From: an uncultured Cellulophaga sp.
GTDB lineage: Bacteria > Bacteroidota > Bacteroidia > Flavobacteriales > Flavobacteriaceae
Direction of reading: 5' to 3'
Length of the DNA: 64,000 nt
NCBI GenBank assembly: GCA_947491225.1
Contig: CANLIE010000012.1
Coordinates: 1 to 64,000, forward strand
Shown here: one piece after another, positions 1-7,462 of the stretch
How positions within the stretch are numbered: position 1 is the stretch's first letter
Layout: the number at the start of each line of letters is the position of its first letter
Notes under the pieces: model-generated
The model's database searches: none
What the model was told of the DNA's origin: nothing
Seen by the model: only the letters and a program-made list of their open reading frames with translations
Program-made: the position numbers and the translations under genes

Positions 1-493
1 GATTTTGACCTTTGAATATGTCCATATTTTAATATATTTACTATAACTAAAGATACGTATTTAAATACTGACCTCTATTAATGGAAAAACAGTATCAAGA
101 TTAAAGGGAAAAATAGATAATGTTCCTCTTGATAATAGTTGTAGAAGAAGTGGAGATGAATTTGGAGGAGCCCCTTATTTTCAATCCCTGTAAAGTAGAT
201 AAGAAGATTGGTGTTGATTTTGATAGAACTTGTAGTCGTTAATGGGGATACCAATAATCATACAAGTAATTAATATTTTTTAAATAGATTTTTCAAAATG
301 ATTAATCCTACTTTGTTTATCTCATTAAAAGATGACAAATATCCAGAATATTTGTGATATGTATAAATTAATATTTTATTATTAAATGCTTTTAGTCTTA
401 AGATAAATGGCTTAATTAAAATATCTATGTTTTAAAAAAATAAAAGACTCTAGTTTAATATTAAGCTGAAATTAATCTTCAATATTTTAATTC
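1..493. other. Gene-poor window edge, possible decayed reading frame
   Basis: I see no intact gene here. On the plus strand a frame is open from about 79 to a TAA near 192 and would read ...TSINGKTVSRLKGKID... and then ...SGDEFGGAPYFQSL. It has no in-frame ATG, and the frame is closed just upstream by TAA. The composition looks protein-like, so it may be the tail of a decayed gene, but I do not recognise the family. The rest (about 200-490) is AT-rich with stops in all frames. Confidence 0.3.
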
Positions 494-733
494 CTAATAT
501 TCAATAGAGTTTCCTTTCAACCAAGAGGACAGCCCTTTGTTTGTTTCTGAGTGTTTTAATAAATTTTTAAGTAGCTCATCATAATCAATATCTTCTTTTT
601 GGAGTTTTAAAGGAAGGTTATGTAATAAATTAGATATCTCAAATGTTTTTTTATCTCCTGAAATATTAGATTCATTTCTTATTTCTAAAAGCCCTAAATA
701 TAATAATCTAAAAATTTTTTCTTTTGAAGTCAT
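494..733 (-). CDS. Small hypothetical protein, 79 aa
   Basis: A 79-residue frame starting at ATG (MTSKEKIFRL...) and ending in TAA. The product is acidic and hydrophilic, rich in Leu, Lys, Glu and Asn, with predicted helical stretches (LLHNLPLKLQKEDIDYDELLK) and no signal peptide or membrane segment. I do not recognise a family. It could be a small cytoplasmic partner protein or the remains of a longer gene. It stands alone, with more than 700 bases of non-coding sequence upstream. The balanced residue composition makes it more credible than chance, but there is no functional evidence. Confidence 0.45.
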   Translation of the reverse strand: MTSKEKIFRLLYLGLLEIRNESNISGDKKTFEISNLLHNLPLKLQKEDIDYDELLKNLLKHSETNKGLSSWLKGNSIEY

Positions 734-1446
734 TTCTTTTAAGTTTAAAAACTACAAATATTTCTCATATAAATTTTATCATAAGAAACACTTTAGCGTT
801 ATCTAATCCTCGTTCTAGTATTATAAAATTTTAGTATTTTTCATCTCTTAAACCCTCTTTGTGTAGTGGAATTTCGTAATAAAGTTTAAAGGCAACATAA
901 GTACAGTTGTTTTCTTACTTTTAGCACAGCAGATTCAACCTGAATTTATTCAAAGCTAAGGTAATTAAAAAAAACGCACCAAAGTTTCTATATTCATAAC
1001 TAGTGCATAAAATGGGTTATACGTTTTATTCTGATTTTTATAGTGATGTAAGTTATCATCATATGATTTATGTGTAAACTAGTTTTAGTTAATAAATAAA
1101 TAGGTAATTTATTTAATTCTTCATAAGAAGAGTAATTTTTAATAGTTAATCCAGAGTGGCAAAGATTAAAATCTTTGCTTTTTTCATAATTCAAAAGTAA
1201 ATATCTAATGTTGTTTATATGTCTGATAAGATATTAGTTATTGAAATGAAATAATCTTCATTTAATATATTTTTTGTGTTAGATTTTGTATGTGCATAAA
1301 GGTTCATAGATTTAGAATGTAGGTCATTCTGAACTTATTTCAGAATCGTATAATACTTAAAATCAATGCAATAATTAGACGAACCTGAAATAAGTTTAGG
1401 TTGACGTGCTGATTATATGACTAAATACGGACATTCAAATTAGGTT
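734..1446. other. Long intergenic stretch
   Basis: This holds no convincing gene. One minus-strand frame (1000-1194, 64 codons) has a low-complexity Ile/Thr/His-rich tail and no recognisable domain, and I do not accept it. The only clear structure is the pair of REP-like palindromes at 1323-1405, listed separately. Confidence 0.5.
1323..1405. repeat. Pair of REP-like palindromes in inverted orientation
   Basis: Positions 1323-1347 and 1381-1405 are 25-base copies in opposite orientation, matching at 20 of 25 positions after reverse complementing. Each is itself a hairpin around a CTGAA-N5-TTCAG-type core: ATTCTGAA/TTCAGAAT in the first copy, AACCTGAA/TTTAGGTT in the second. The spacer is 33 bases. 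This is the layout of REP/BIME-type intergenic repeats. I infer a dispersed repeat, not a terminator, because no T-run follows. Confidence 0.6.
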
Positions 1447-2154
1447 TTATTTTATTCCACCAAATGCTCCAAAGCACATATTTTTATGTAAAACCTCTGT
1501 TTTTTTAAACCCTATTTTTTTCATTAATTCTAATTGATAAGTCATAGACCTTGGAGAATCTTCTTTTTCTACATATTCAAACACTTTTTTTCTGTATTCT
1601 TTTCCGCCTACACTTTCTAAATAATCTCCATAACGTTCCCAGATGTATTCATTAAGAGCACTTGATTCTTGAGTTATTAAATCTGAAATCATTAAACATC
1701 CACCAGGTTTTAATAAACGAAATAATTTCCTAAATGTTGTTTCCCAGTCATTGTCATCTCGTAAATGATGTAATACTGCTCCAGCTAATATAATGTCAAA
1801 ACTATTATCTTTTAAATCTACTTCTCGAATATCTCCTTGAACAATTTCTACTGTACTGTTTGTCTTAGCTGATACTCTTTCCTTTGCTTTATCTAGCATT
1901 GGTTTACTTAAATCAACAAGAGTACAGTTAAGGTCTGCGATTTTAGTTAGCATTTTTAGACTATAATTTCCTGCACCACAGCCTATGTCTAATAAATATT
2001 GAGATTTAGGATTTATTCTCTTTGAAGCTTCGGTTAAAAGCTCAAGAGATATTTTTGCATCAATTGTAGCTATTTGGCCAGTATCTAGATTTGAAAATCG
2101 TTCAACGTCATTATCAAATCGTTCTTTAATTTCTTTAACTGTTGATTTTTTCAT
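1447..2154 (-). CDS. Class I SAM-dependent methyltransferase
   Basis: A 235-residue cytoplasmic protein with a Rossmann methyltransferase fold. Motif I is LLDIGCGAGNY at about 54-64, the acidic ribose-binding residue is Asp81 in LVDLSKPML, and motif II/III follows as GDIREVDL (108-114) and FDIILAGAVLHHL (119-131). These are Methyltransf_11/25-type features. The substrate cannot be read from the sequence. The C-terminal part (SDLITQESS, SMTYQLELMKKIGF) resembles methyltransferases acting on small molecules. It is divergent from the LysR gene at 2252, so that regulator probably controls it. A promoter-like element lies just upstream at 2180-2210. Confidence 0.85.
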   Translation of the reverse strand: MKKSTVKEIKERFDNDVERFSNLDTGQIATIDAKISLELLTEASKRINPKSQYLLDIGCGAGNYSLKMLTKIADLNCTLVDLSKPMLDKAKERVSAKTNSTVEIVQGDIREVDLKDNSFDIILAGAVLHHLRDDNDWETTFRKLFRLLKPGGCLMISDLITQESSALNEYIWERYGDYLESVGGKEYRKKVFEYVEKEDSPRSMTYQLELMKKIGFKKTEVLHKNMCFGAFGGIK

Positions 2155-2179
2155 TTTTGTGATGTTTTATTTATTTTTT

Positions 2180-2210
2180 CAAATGTATAGTTCTTTTAAT
2201 TGTTTTAAAA
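2180..2210 (-). promoter_or_regulatory. Bacteroidota-type promoter for the methyltransferase
   Basis: On the minus strand the sequence reads TTTT, then 19 bases, then TACATTTG. The second box is a full match to the Bacteroidota -7 consensus TAnnTTTG at exactly the expected spacing, and the first differs from TTTG at one base. It lies 26 bases upstream of the ATG, inside the 97-base region shared with the divergent lysR-type gene, where a LysR operator would be expected. The call rests on consensus matching only. Confidence 0.55.
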
Positions 2211-2251
2211 AGACTTAATTTGTCATCTTATAATACCTTTAAAGCATAGTT

Positions 2252-3115
2252 GTGGAATTAAGACATTTAAGATATTTTTTAGCAGTAGCAGAAGAATTGA
2301 ACTTTACAAAAGCTTCTGAAAAGCTTTGCATTTCTCAGCCTCCTTTGAGTAGACAAATAAAAGAATTAGAAAATGAACTTGGAGCTAAGTTATTTGAAAG
2401 GAATAATAAAAAAGTTGCCTTAACTGAAGCAGGTAAATATTTTAAAGGGAAAATAGTTAATCAGCTACAAGATTTAGAGTCAGTAGTTTTAAAGACTAGA
2501 AAAATTTCAGAAAATGTTAATGGTGAATATAGAATTGGATATATTAGTTCAACGCTTTCTGATAAGATTACAAAGCTTGTTCAGTTTTTAACTGAAAAGT
2601 ATCCATTTTTAAAAATTAAATTATACGAGGTCTCAACTGCCAAACAAATTACAGCTTTAGAACAGAATAAATTAGATTTGGGAATTATAAGAGCTCCTTT
2701 AATATCTACAAAGATTACTTCTAGTCTGTGGTTTAGAGATTTTTATTCACTAGTTTATAATAATAAATTAATTCAGAATGTTGAGGATCTGGCTGATATG
2801 AAAGACAAAGTTTTTGTTTTTTTTAATAAAGGTTACGCTCCAATATATTATAATTCTCTTGTTGAAATCTGCTCTAAATATGGATTTACACCCAATGTAG
2901 TTCACGAATCAAATAATATTAATTCTATAATTCAATTGGTAAGAAATGGATTAGGAGTTTCTATTGTCCCAAGTATTTTGAAAAATACTCATAAGTATTC
3001 AGAGTTGTCTTTTTTAGATTTAGATATTAAATTCTCTACAGATGTTTTACTTGCAAAACCTAAAAATGAAGAATCACAAATAACTGATTCAGTTGTGTCA
3101 TTCTTGTTAGGTTGA
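2252..3115 (+). CDS. LysR-family transcriptional regulator
   Basis: A 287-residue regulator starting at GTG. The first 60 residues are the winged helix-turn-helix of the family: MELRHLRYFLAVAEELNFTKA, then KLCISQPPLSRQIKELE, and LFERNNKKVALTEAG. From about residue 90 a periplasmic-binding-protein-like effector domain follows (YRIGYISSTL..., NKLDLGIIRAP, RNGLGVSIVPS). Full length for the family. The gene is divergent from the methyltransferase at 1447-2154, the usual arrangement in which a LysR protein controls its neighbour and itself from the shared spacer. The effector is unknown. Confidence 0.9.
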   Translation: MELRHLRYFLAVAEELNFTKASEKLCISQPPLSRQIKELENELGAKLFERNNKKVALTEAGKYFKGKIVNQLQDLESVVLKTRKISENVNGEYRIGYISSTLSDKITKLVQFLTEKYPFLKIKLYEVSTAKQITALEQNKLDLGIIRAPLISTKITSSLWFRDFYSLVYNNKLIQNVEDLADMKDKVFVFFNKGYAPIYYNSLVEICSKYGFTPNVVHESNNINSIIQLVRNGLGVSIVPSILKNTHKYSELSFLDLDIKFSTDVLLAKPKNEESQITDSVVSFLLG

Positions 3116-3123
3116 TTCCTGAA

Positions 3124-3136
3124 CTTATATACAACA
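3124..3136 (-). repeat. Possible partial outer arm of a cassette spacer
   Basis: Just downstream of the lipoprotein remnant the minus strand reads TGTTGTATATAAG. It resembles the outer arm motifs of the other spacers (TTGCTA...TATAAG at the end of the amidase gene) but is shorter, and no second arm is visible before the end of the lysR-type gene. It may be the eroded boundary of the cassette region, or chance. Confidence 0.25.
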
Positions 3137-3153
3137 TTCTGTTTATGAATATT

Positions 3154-4098
3154 TTATTTGTCATATTTACTTTTTTTCAAGAACTCTTCTGCATTTTTCA
3201 TTTCTAATATTTCTTTAATTGCTCGCTTTTTGTCAGTTGAGTTGCTGTAATAAGATTCGGTTATTTTGTAACCCAAATAATATCCTAAGTTAGCTGGACG
3301 GTTACTGTTATAATTGTAAAACCAGTCAGTGTCTTCAAGTCCTTTATCGGCTTTTATATCTTGTTTAAATTCTATCCAAAGAGCTTGTTCATTTTTTTGG
3401 CCATATTCAAAAATGGCTTTATCCATTGTCATTTTTCCTAAAATTAAACCTCCGATAAAATCTGCTGAACTTTCCGTTATAGATTGTGATAAAAGTGATG
3501 AGTTTTCGTTGTCTCCTTTAGGTTGTTGGGTATGTATGAGTTCATAAGCAATCATTGAGTTGATGTCTCCAGTACTATTTTGAAATACTTTTTTAAAGAA
3601 TCCTCCTATTTCTGAAATATCAACAAATTTTGGATTGACAGCTGCTATTTCTGTTCCAATTAAGATAAGACCTTTACTAGTTGTTCCGCCAGTACGCATT
3701 GGTGAAATTGCAAAACAAATATTTGGAGGCTGAAAATCATCGTATAGTTCGTTCATATTATGATAAATTTCATCAAACTTTTTCTTTTTTCCTTTCACTT
3801 CAATAGTCAATGGTCGAATTGTTTTCCAAAATTCTGGTGTTGCTGCAATCCAATCAACATATTCTTTTGCTTTAAAATCTCTTAATTCCAAAAATTTTTT
3901 AAATTCAGACGAGGCTTTTTCAATGTATAATTCTTGAAACGTTTGAATACTATCTTTAGAATTTTCAAGAGCATCATAAGCTGTCCAAAAATTATCTAAA
4001 TCCGATGTGATTATTTGATAACTAATTTTTTTGGTTTTTTATTGGCAAAAAACCAATACTAATAATCCGATTAATGATGTTACTATTTGATTTTTCAT
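3154..4098 (-). pseudogene. GldB/DUF2268-like predicted zinc-protease lipoprotein, broken by a nonsense codon
   Basis: Read from the ATG at 4098, the first 18 residues form a lipoprotein signal (MKNQIVTSLIGLLVLVFC, Cys18). Codon 20 is TAA (4039-4041), and the same frame then stays open for about 294 codons to 3154 without a shift. Downstream parts (SDLDNFWTAYDAL, FQELYIEKAS, WKTIRPLTIEV, GLILIGTEIAAV) look like Bacteroidota lipoproteins related to GldB and DUF2268 putative metallopeptidases. The expected HExxH reads YELIH, the first His being replaced by Tyr (codon 3544-3546, TAT for CAT). Both lesions suggest loss of function. A TTG at 3891 could restart translation but would give a protein without an export signal. 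The family call is from motif likeness only. Confidence 0.7.
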
Positions 4099-4300
4099 AT
4101 TGTGGGTAACGATTAGTGTATGGGTAAGTAAGACAGTAGAAATCGATAAACTTTCAAGTTTGCATTGAGCCAAAACTTTTATTTTGTTTTAATTTTTTAT
4201 TTGTTAAAACCAGATAAAAAGATTGGGCGGACATCATAAAAATACACTAAACTTTAGATTAAGCATTAAAACTCTTATTAATTATAGCCATTGTTGTGCG
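4098..4300 (-). repeat. attC-like spacer between HEAT-repeat gene and lipoprotein
   Basis: Read on the minus strand, the spacer opens with CGCACAACAATGGCTATA (4300-4283) right after the HEAT gene stop and closes with CGTTACCCACAATA (4111-4098), whose last base coincides with the A of the lipoprotein ATG. Inside, TTAGTGTAT (4113-4121) and ATACACTAA (4242-4250) are perfect inverted repeats. The outer motifs recur in the spacers at 5674-5814 and 7281-7415. At 203 bases it is longer than typical attC sites. Confidence 0.5.
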
Positions 4301-4304
4301 TTCG

Positions 4305-5120
4305 TTATTTTTTCAACTCATCTATTGTTCTCTCTAAAACTAAAACCCATCCATTTTTAATATCATTCTTATCTTTTTTTGCAATTTCTAAATTCCTATT
4401 CAATAATGGCAAAAAATCTTTGTCTTTAATAGTTAAAATTGCTTCAAATAATAAAGTTCTATGATTTCCATTTTCTAATTCGGAAATAATAATATCCTTA
4501 ATTCGTTTATCTTTTCTGTTTGCTAATCCTACAATGGCTTCTGATTTAGTTTCAAAATCGTTATCATTGATTCTATTCCACAAGGCATTTCTAATGTCTA
4601 TATTATCTGATTCAATTAGAGTTCCTATTCCAAAAGTAGCCCAATTCCTTATTGAAGAAATTTTGTCTTTTGTAAAATCAATTAGAACATTAATGGCTTT
4701 AGAGTCTTCTATACCTGAAAGAGCAGAAATAAAAGCGTGTTTAACATCAATATCATTTACATCTTTAAACTTTATTAATTTAGAAATATGTTTATCGCTT
4801 AACTCGTCATTGTTGTGCCCAATTCCGTGAAATATAGATTTAAGAACATCATTTGGCTGAGTTTTTTCAAGAAGTTCAAAATGCAATTCAATTGTCTGTG
4901 TTTTATTATATCTTGGGTTAAATCCTAATTGTTGAAGTATGTCAAGTCCAATGATTTTTTGTTTGTTATTTTTTGACTTAGCAAATTCATAAGCTTTTTC
5001 AAAAACATCTTGATTTGGTCTTTTTCTCAATTCAGAAATATTTTCCCAATAAGTCTTTTGAGTTTTATTATTCAGTAAACGAGTGAATATTTTATCAGAT
5101 GTCCATTTTTCTCTACTCAT
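4305..5120 (-). CDS. HEAT-repeat protein
   Basis: A 271-residue soluble protein with no signal peptide. From about residue 90 to 240 it has a run of HEAT-like helical pairs: ALSGIEDSKAINVLIDFTKD, then IRNWATFGIGTL, then ETKSEAIVGLANRKDKRIKD, and finally FEAILTIKDKDFLPLL. These repeats form a curved scaffold for protein binding, and no enzyme motif is seen. The stop lies 4 bases from the spacer arm at 4300 and the ATG 41 bases from the spacer at 5162, so the gene fills its unit tightly, as in a gene cassette. Function is unknown; a protein-binding accessory role is the most that can be said. Confidence 0.75.
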   Translation of the reverse strand: MSREKWTSDKIFTRLLNNKTQKTYWENISELRKRPNQDVFEKAYEFAKSKNNKQKIIGLDILQQLGFNPRYNKTQTIELHFELLEKTQPNDVLKSIFHGIGHNNDELSDKHISKLIKFKDVNDIDVKHAFISALSGIEDSKAINVLIDFTKDKISSIRNWATFGIGTLIESDNIDIRNALWNRINDNDFETKSEAIVGLANRKDKRIKDIIISELENGNHRTLLFEAILTIKDKDFLPLLNRNLEIAKKDKNDIKNGWVLVLERTIDELKK

Positions 5121-5161
5121 TATTTTTTATCGACTTTGCTCTAATGGTGTAAAACAGTCTC

Positions 5162-5218
5162 GTATAACCGTCAGTTACGGGTTAATATGCGTTTGGTACT
5201 GACGTTAGCAATTGTTGT
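5162..5218 (-). repeat. attC-like 57-base hairpin spacer
   Basis: Read on the minus strand: ACAACAATTGCTAACG (5218-5203), a short stem, a loop of about 17 bases, the opposite stem, then GTTATAC (5168-5162). The stems are GTCAGTAC and GTAACTGAC. They pair perfectly except for one unpaired A in the second arm (a T on the plus strand), like the extrahelical base of integron attC sites. GCTAAC and GTTATAC flank the stem in the positions of the R'' and R' boxes. A length of 57 bases is within the known attC range. Confidence 0.55.
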
Positions 5219-5224
5219 ATTTAA

Positions 5225-5647
5225 TTACTTGTATGCTTCAAGTGTTAATAAAAAAATGTTATTCATTTCTATACGTTCCCAATGATTCATTTCTTCTATT
5301 TGATTAATTTCTTCTTCAGTTAGCAATTCCTTTATATCCCATGTTGTTGGAAATTCTTTTTTATTCTCAAGTTTTTTAATAATCGAATAAACCTTTTGAA
5401 TATCTTCTAAATGAACATTTGCTTCTATTTTTTTTAGAGCCCGTAACACGTGTTCATATGCTTTGAAACCATGCCAAGTGAAAAATTGCAGATAACCAGC
5501 TGTATTAAATGATAATTGTAACCTTTCAAGAGCAGCAAGTTCTTGGTCTCTTGGTTTTAATTGAGCCCAGTGATCGTTTTTCTCCATTAATTTGTTACTA
5601 GATGGAGTTACCAAATCAAGCCATTTTTTTACAGAGTCTTTTTCCAT
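5225..5647 (-). CDS. DMP19/DUF4375-like protein
   Basis: A 140-residue soluble protein. The central part (ELAALERLQLSFNTAGYLQFF, then GFKAYEHVLRALKKI) resembles the DMP19/DUF4375 family, in which a helix is followed by an N-G-G/Q-F-F type turn and a second helix. That family includes the DNA-mimic DMP19 of Neisseria and many unassigned small proteins. The match is by pattern only. The sequence is acidic towards the C-terminus (LLTEEEINQIEEM). It is preceded by the spacer at 5674-5814 and followed, 6 bases after its stop, by the spacer at 5218, so it sits as a self-contained unit. Confidence 0.6.
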   Translation of the reverse strand: MEKDSVKKWLDLVTPSSNKLMEKNDHWAQLKPRDQELAALERLQLSFNTAGYLQFFTWHGFKAYEHVLRALKKIEANVHLEDIQKVYSIIKKLENKKEFPTTWDIKELLTEEEINQIEEMNHWERIEMNNIFLLTLEAYK

Positions 5648-5673
5648 ACTTATTTTTGATTTCTAATTGTTAT

Positions 5674-5814
5674 TATTGTATATAACGGTCTCATTTATGA
5701 GTAGTTTCGTGGTTTAGCACTAAACTTTGCAAGTACGCACAAAACTGAAAATATTCGCGGATTTTCAGAAGTAGGTGAGAACAAGCAATTACTTATAGCT
5801 AGTGTTAGCAACAG
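5674..5814 (-). repeat. attC-like spacer overlapping the end of the amidase gene
   Basis: Read on the minus strand it runs from CTGTTGCTAACACTAG (5814 inwards) to CGTTATATACAATA (5687-5674), a span of 141 bases. It contains two clean hairpins: CTGAAAAT/ATTTTCAG at 5745-5752 and 5761-5768, and GTTTAG/CTAAAC at 5712-5717 and 5720-5725. The closing motif matches the one at 4111-4098 and 7294-7281 in the pattern CGTTANNNACAATA. The opening arm lies within the amidase coding sequence and supplies its last residues. Confidence 0.5.
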
Positions 5815-7270
5815 TAAATTTTTTAGGTATTTCAAATCCATTGGTAAATTGCTCTAAATATTTCGCTATTTCTAATAATTTTTTGTCAGTCCATTTTCGT
5901 GAATGAATTTGTATTCCTACTGGCATCCCATTTTTCTTTTTTCCAATAGGAATAACAACTATTGGATGTCCAGAAAAAGCAGAAGTAAAATTAAAAGAAG
6001 CAATTGCTTTAGTGTAACCCACTTTCTTTTTGTTTACAATAAACGGTTTTCCTGCTCTTTGATGCTTATATGCCTCAAAAGAACAAACAGGCGTTATCCA
6101 AATGTCGTATTTAGTTAAAAAAGCATCATATATTTCTGAAAATTCATCTTTATAATCAATTGCTTTAGCGTACTTGATATTAGATAACCTTTGTCCTAAA
6201 GCCATTCCTTTTGCCCACAAATGATCTCTATACTTTAATCTAATAAATGAATACATAAAAGTTGTCAACAAAGGAACTTTAGGATTATTAATCCCTATTT
6301 CAAATCCTATAATTTTACTGCATTCTAAATATGCTTTTTGTTCGTCATAAATTGGATGGTCAGAGTTAAAAATATGAGATTTTTTTTTGATTTTTGAAAT
6401 GAAACTTCTAAATAATTCTAAATACTCATCATCAACTTCAATTTTATTTATTGTTTCTGAATATGCTATATTTAAAGTGCTTTTGTCAGTCCATTGTGAA
6501 CCACCATTAAAATCAATTTGAGGTAGTTCAGGAAGTTGGTATTTTGAATTGTTCCCAAGTACTCGCATCATCAATATCAAGTCATCAACATTTTTTGCGA
6601 AAGGACCAGGCGTTACAATATGTCTTCGCCCTTGTGGTTTATTAGGAACTTTTAAATGCCCTCTATTTGATAAATAGTTTTCAGTTGGTCTTAAACCACA
6701 AATCCCATTAAAATGTGCAGGAACTCTTATTGAACCGCCAGCATCAGCACCTAATTCTAATGGACTGAAACCTGAAGAAACAGAAACGGCAGAACCACCA
6801 GAACTACCGCCTGCAACTCTTGATAAATCATAAGGATTATTCGTTTGTCCATTCCAAAAATTAGTGCTTTGCCAATCAATACAATAAAGTGCAGTATTGG
6901 TTTTTCCAATTATTATAGCTCCTTCATCCTTTAGCCGTTTGATTAATTCAGCATCTTCCTCCGCAACATAATTTCTCAATAAAGGGTCTCCATTTGAATT
7001 TTTTAATCCTTTTACAAGAAAACTGTCTTTTATTGTTAGCGGAAGCCCGTGTAATAATCCATTTGTTTTACCTAAACTGATTTCTTCATCTTTTTCAAGT
7101 GCTTCATTTAAAATGTCTTTTTCATTTCTTAATTCGCAAATTGCATTTATAGATGGATTGTTCTCTTTTATATGGTTTAAAAAAGCAGTAACAACTTCAA
7201 CTACTGTAATTTTCTTTGACTTGATGTTTTCAACAAGTTCATTTGCAGATGTAAATATTATGTTTTTCAG
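5789..7270 (-). CDS. Amidase-signature family amidase
   Basis: The frame gives about 493 residues when read from CTG at 7270, the usual length for the family. It has the full Ser-cisSer-Lys triad of amidases: Lys81 in LPLTIKDSF, cis-Ser156 in AGGSSGGSAV and nucleophile Ser180 in AGGSIRVPAHF, at spacings of 75 and 24 residues as in fatty-acid amide hydrolase and malonamidase. The N-terminus reads [L/M]KNIIFTSANELVENI, typical of the family, but its first codon is CTG. The first in-frame ATG/GTG/TTG alternative is TTG at 6979, which would remove the catalytic Lys. The last residues (VANTSYK) are encoded by the attC-like arm at 5789-5814. It hydrolyses an amide bond; the substrate is unknown, and it is not GatA because no gatB/gatC lies nearby. 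Confidence 0.8.
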   Translation of the reverse strand: MKNIIFTSANELVENIKSKKITVVEVVTAFLNHIKENNPSINAICELRNEKDILNEALEKDEEISLGKTNGLLHGLPLTIKDSFLVKGLKNSNGDPLLRNYVAEEDAELIKRLKDEGAIIIGKTNTALYCIDWQSTNFWNGQTNNPYDLSRVAGGSSGGSAVSVSSGFSPLELGADAGGSIRVPAHFNGICGLRPTENYLSNRGHLKVPNKPQGRRHIVTPGPFAKNVDDLILMMRVLGNNSKYQLPELPQIDFNGGSQWTDKSTLNIAYSETINKIEVDDEYLELFRSFISKIKKKSHIFNSDHPIYDEQKAYLECSKIIGFEIGINNPKVPLLTTFMYSFIRLKYRDHLWAKGMALGQRLSNIKYAKAIDYKDEFSEIYDAFLTKYDIWITPVCSFEAYKHQRAGKPFIVNKKKVGYTKAIASFNFTSAFSGHPIVVIPIGKKKNGMPVGIQIHSRKWTDKKLLEIAKYLEQFTNGFEIPKKFTVANTSYK

Positions 7271-7280
7271 AGTTCTGTTT

Positions 7281-7415
7281 TATTGTTGCTAACGGTTAGT
7301 ATAAGAATAGTAGCAGATTTTGTAACTCAAACTATTCGGATTTAACTAAGACCATAAATATAAAAAATCGATTTTGATAAAGAACCGAAACCGCTATTAT
7401 TTTTCGCACTCAATT
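7281..7415 (-). repeat. attC-like spacer upstream of the amidase, one arm lost
   Basis: Its minus-strand end reads CGTTAGCAACAATA (7294-7281), 10 bases before the amidase start and matching CGTTANNNACAATA in the other spacers. AATAGTAGC (7306-7314) and GCTATTATT (7393-7401) are inverted repeats matching at 8 of 9 positions. The expected far arm (ACAACAATNGCTA) is absent, and decayed IS3 sequence begins at 7432, so the IS probably removed it. Confidence 0.45.
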
Positions 7416-7462
7416 TTTAAAAGTTCCATTCTGAACTACCTAATAAATTTGGGACAAATTTT

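Noticed and set aside
1000-1194. Minus-strand frame of 64 codons
   Set aside because: Low-complexity Ile/Thr/His-rich end, no domain, and no conserved context; it looks like a chance frame in AT-rich sequence.
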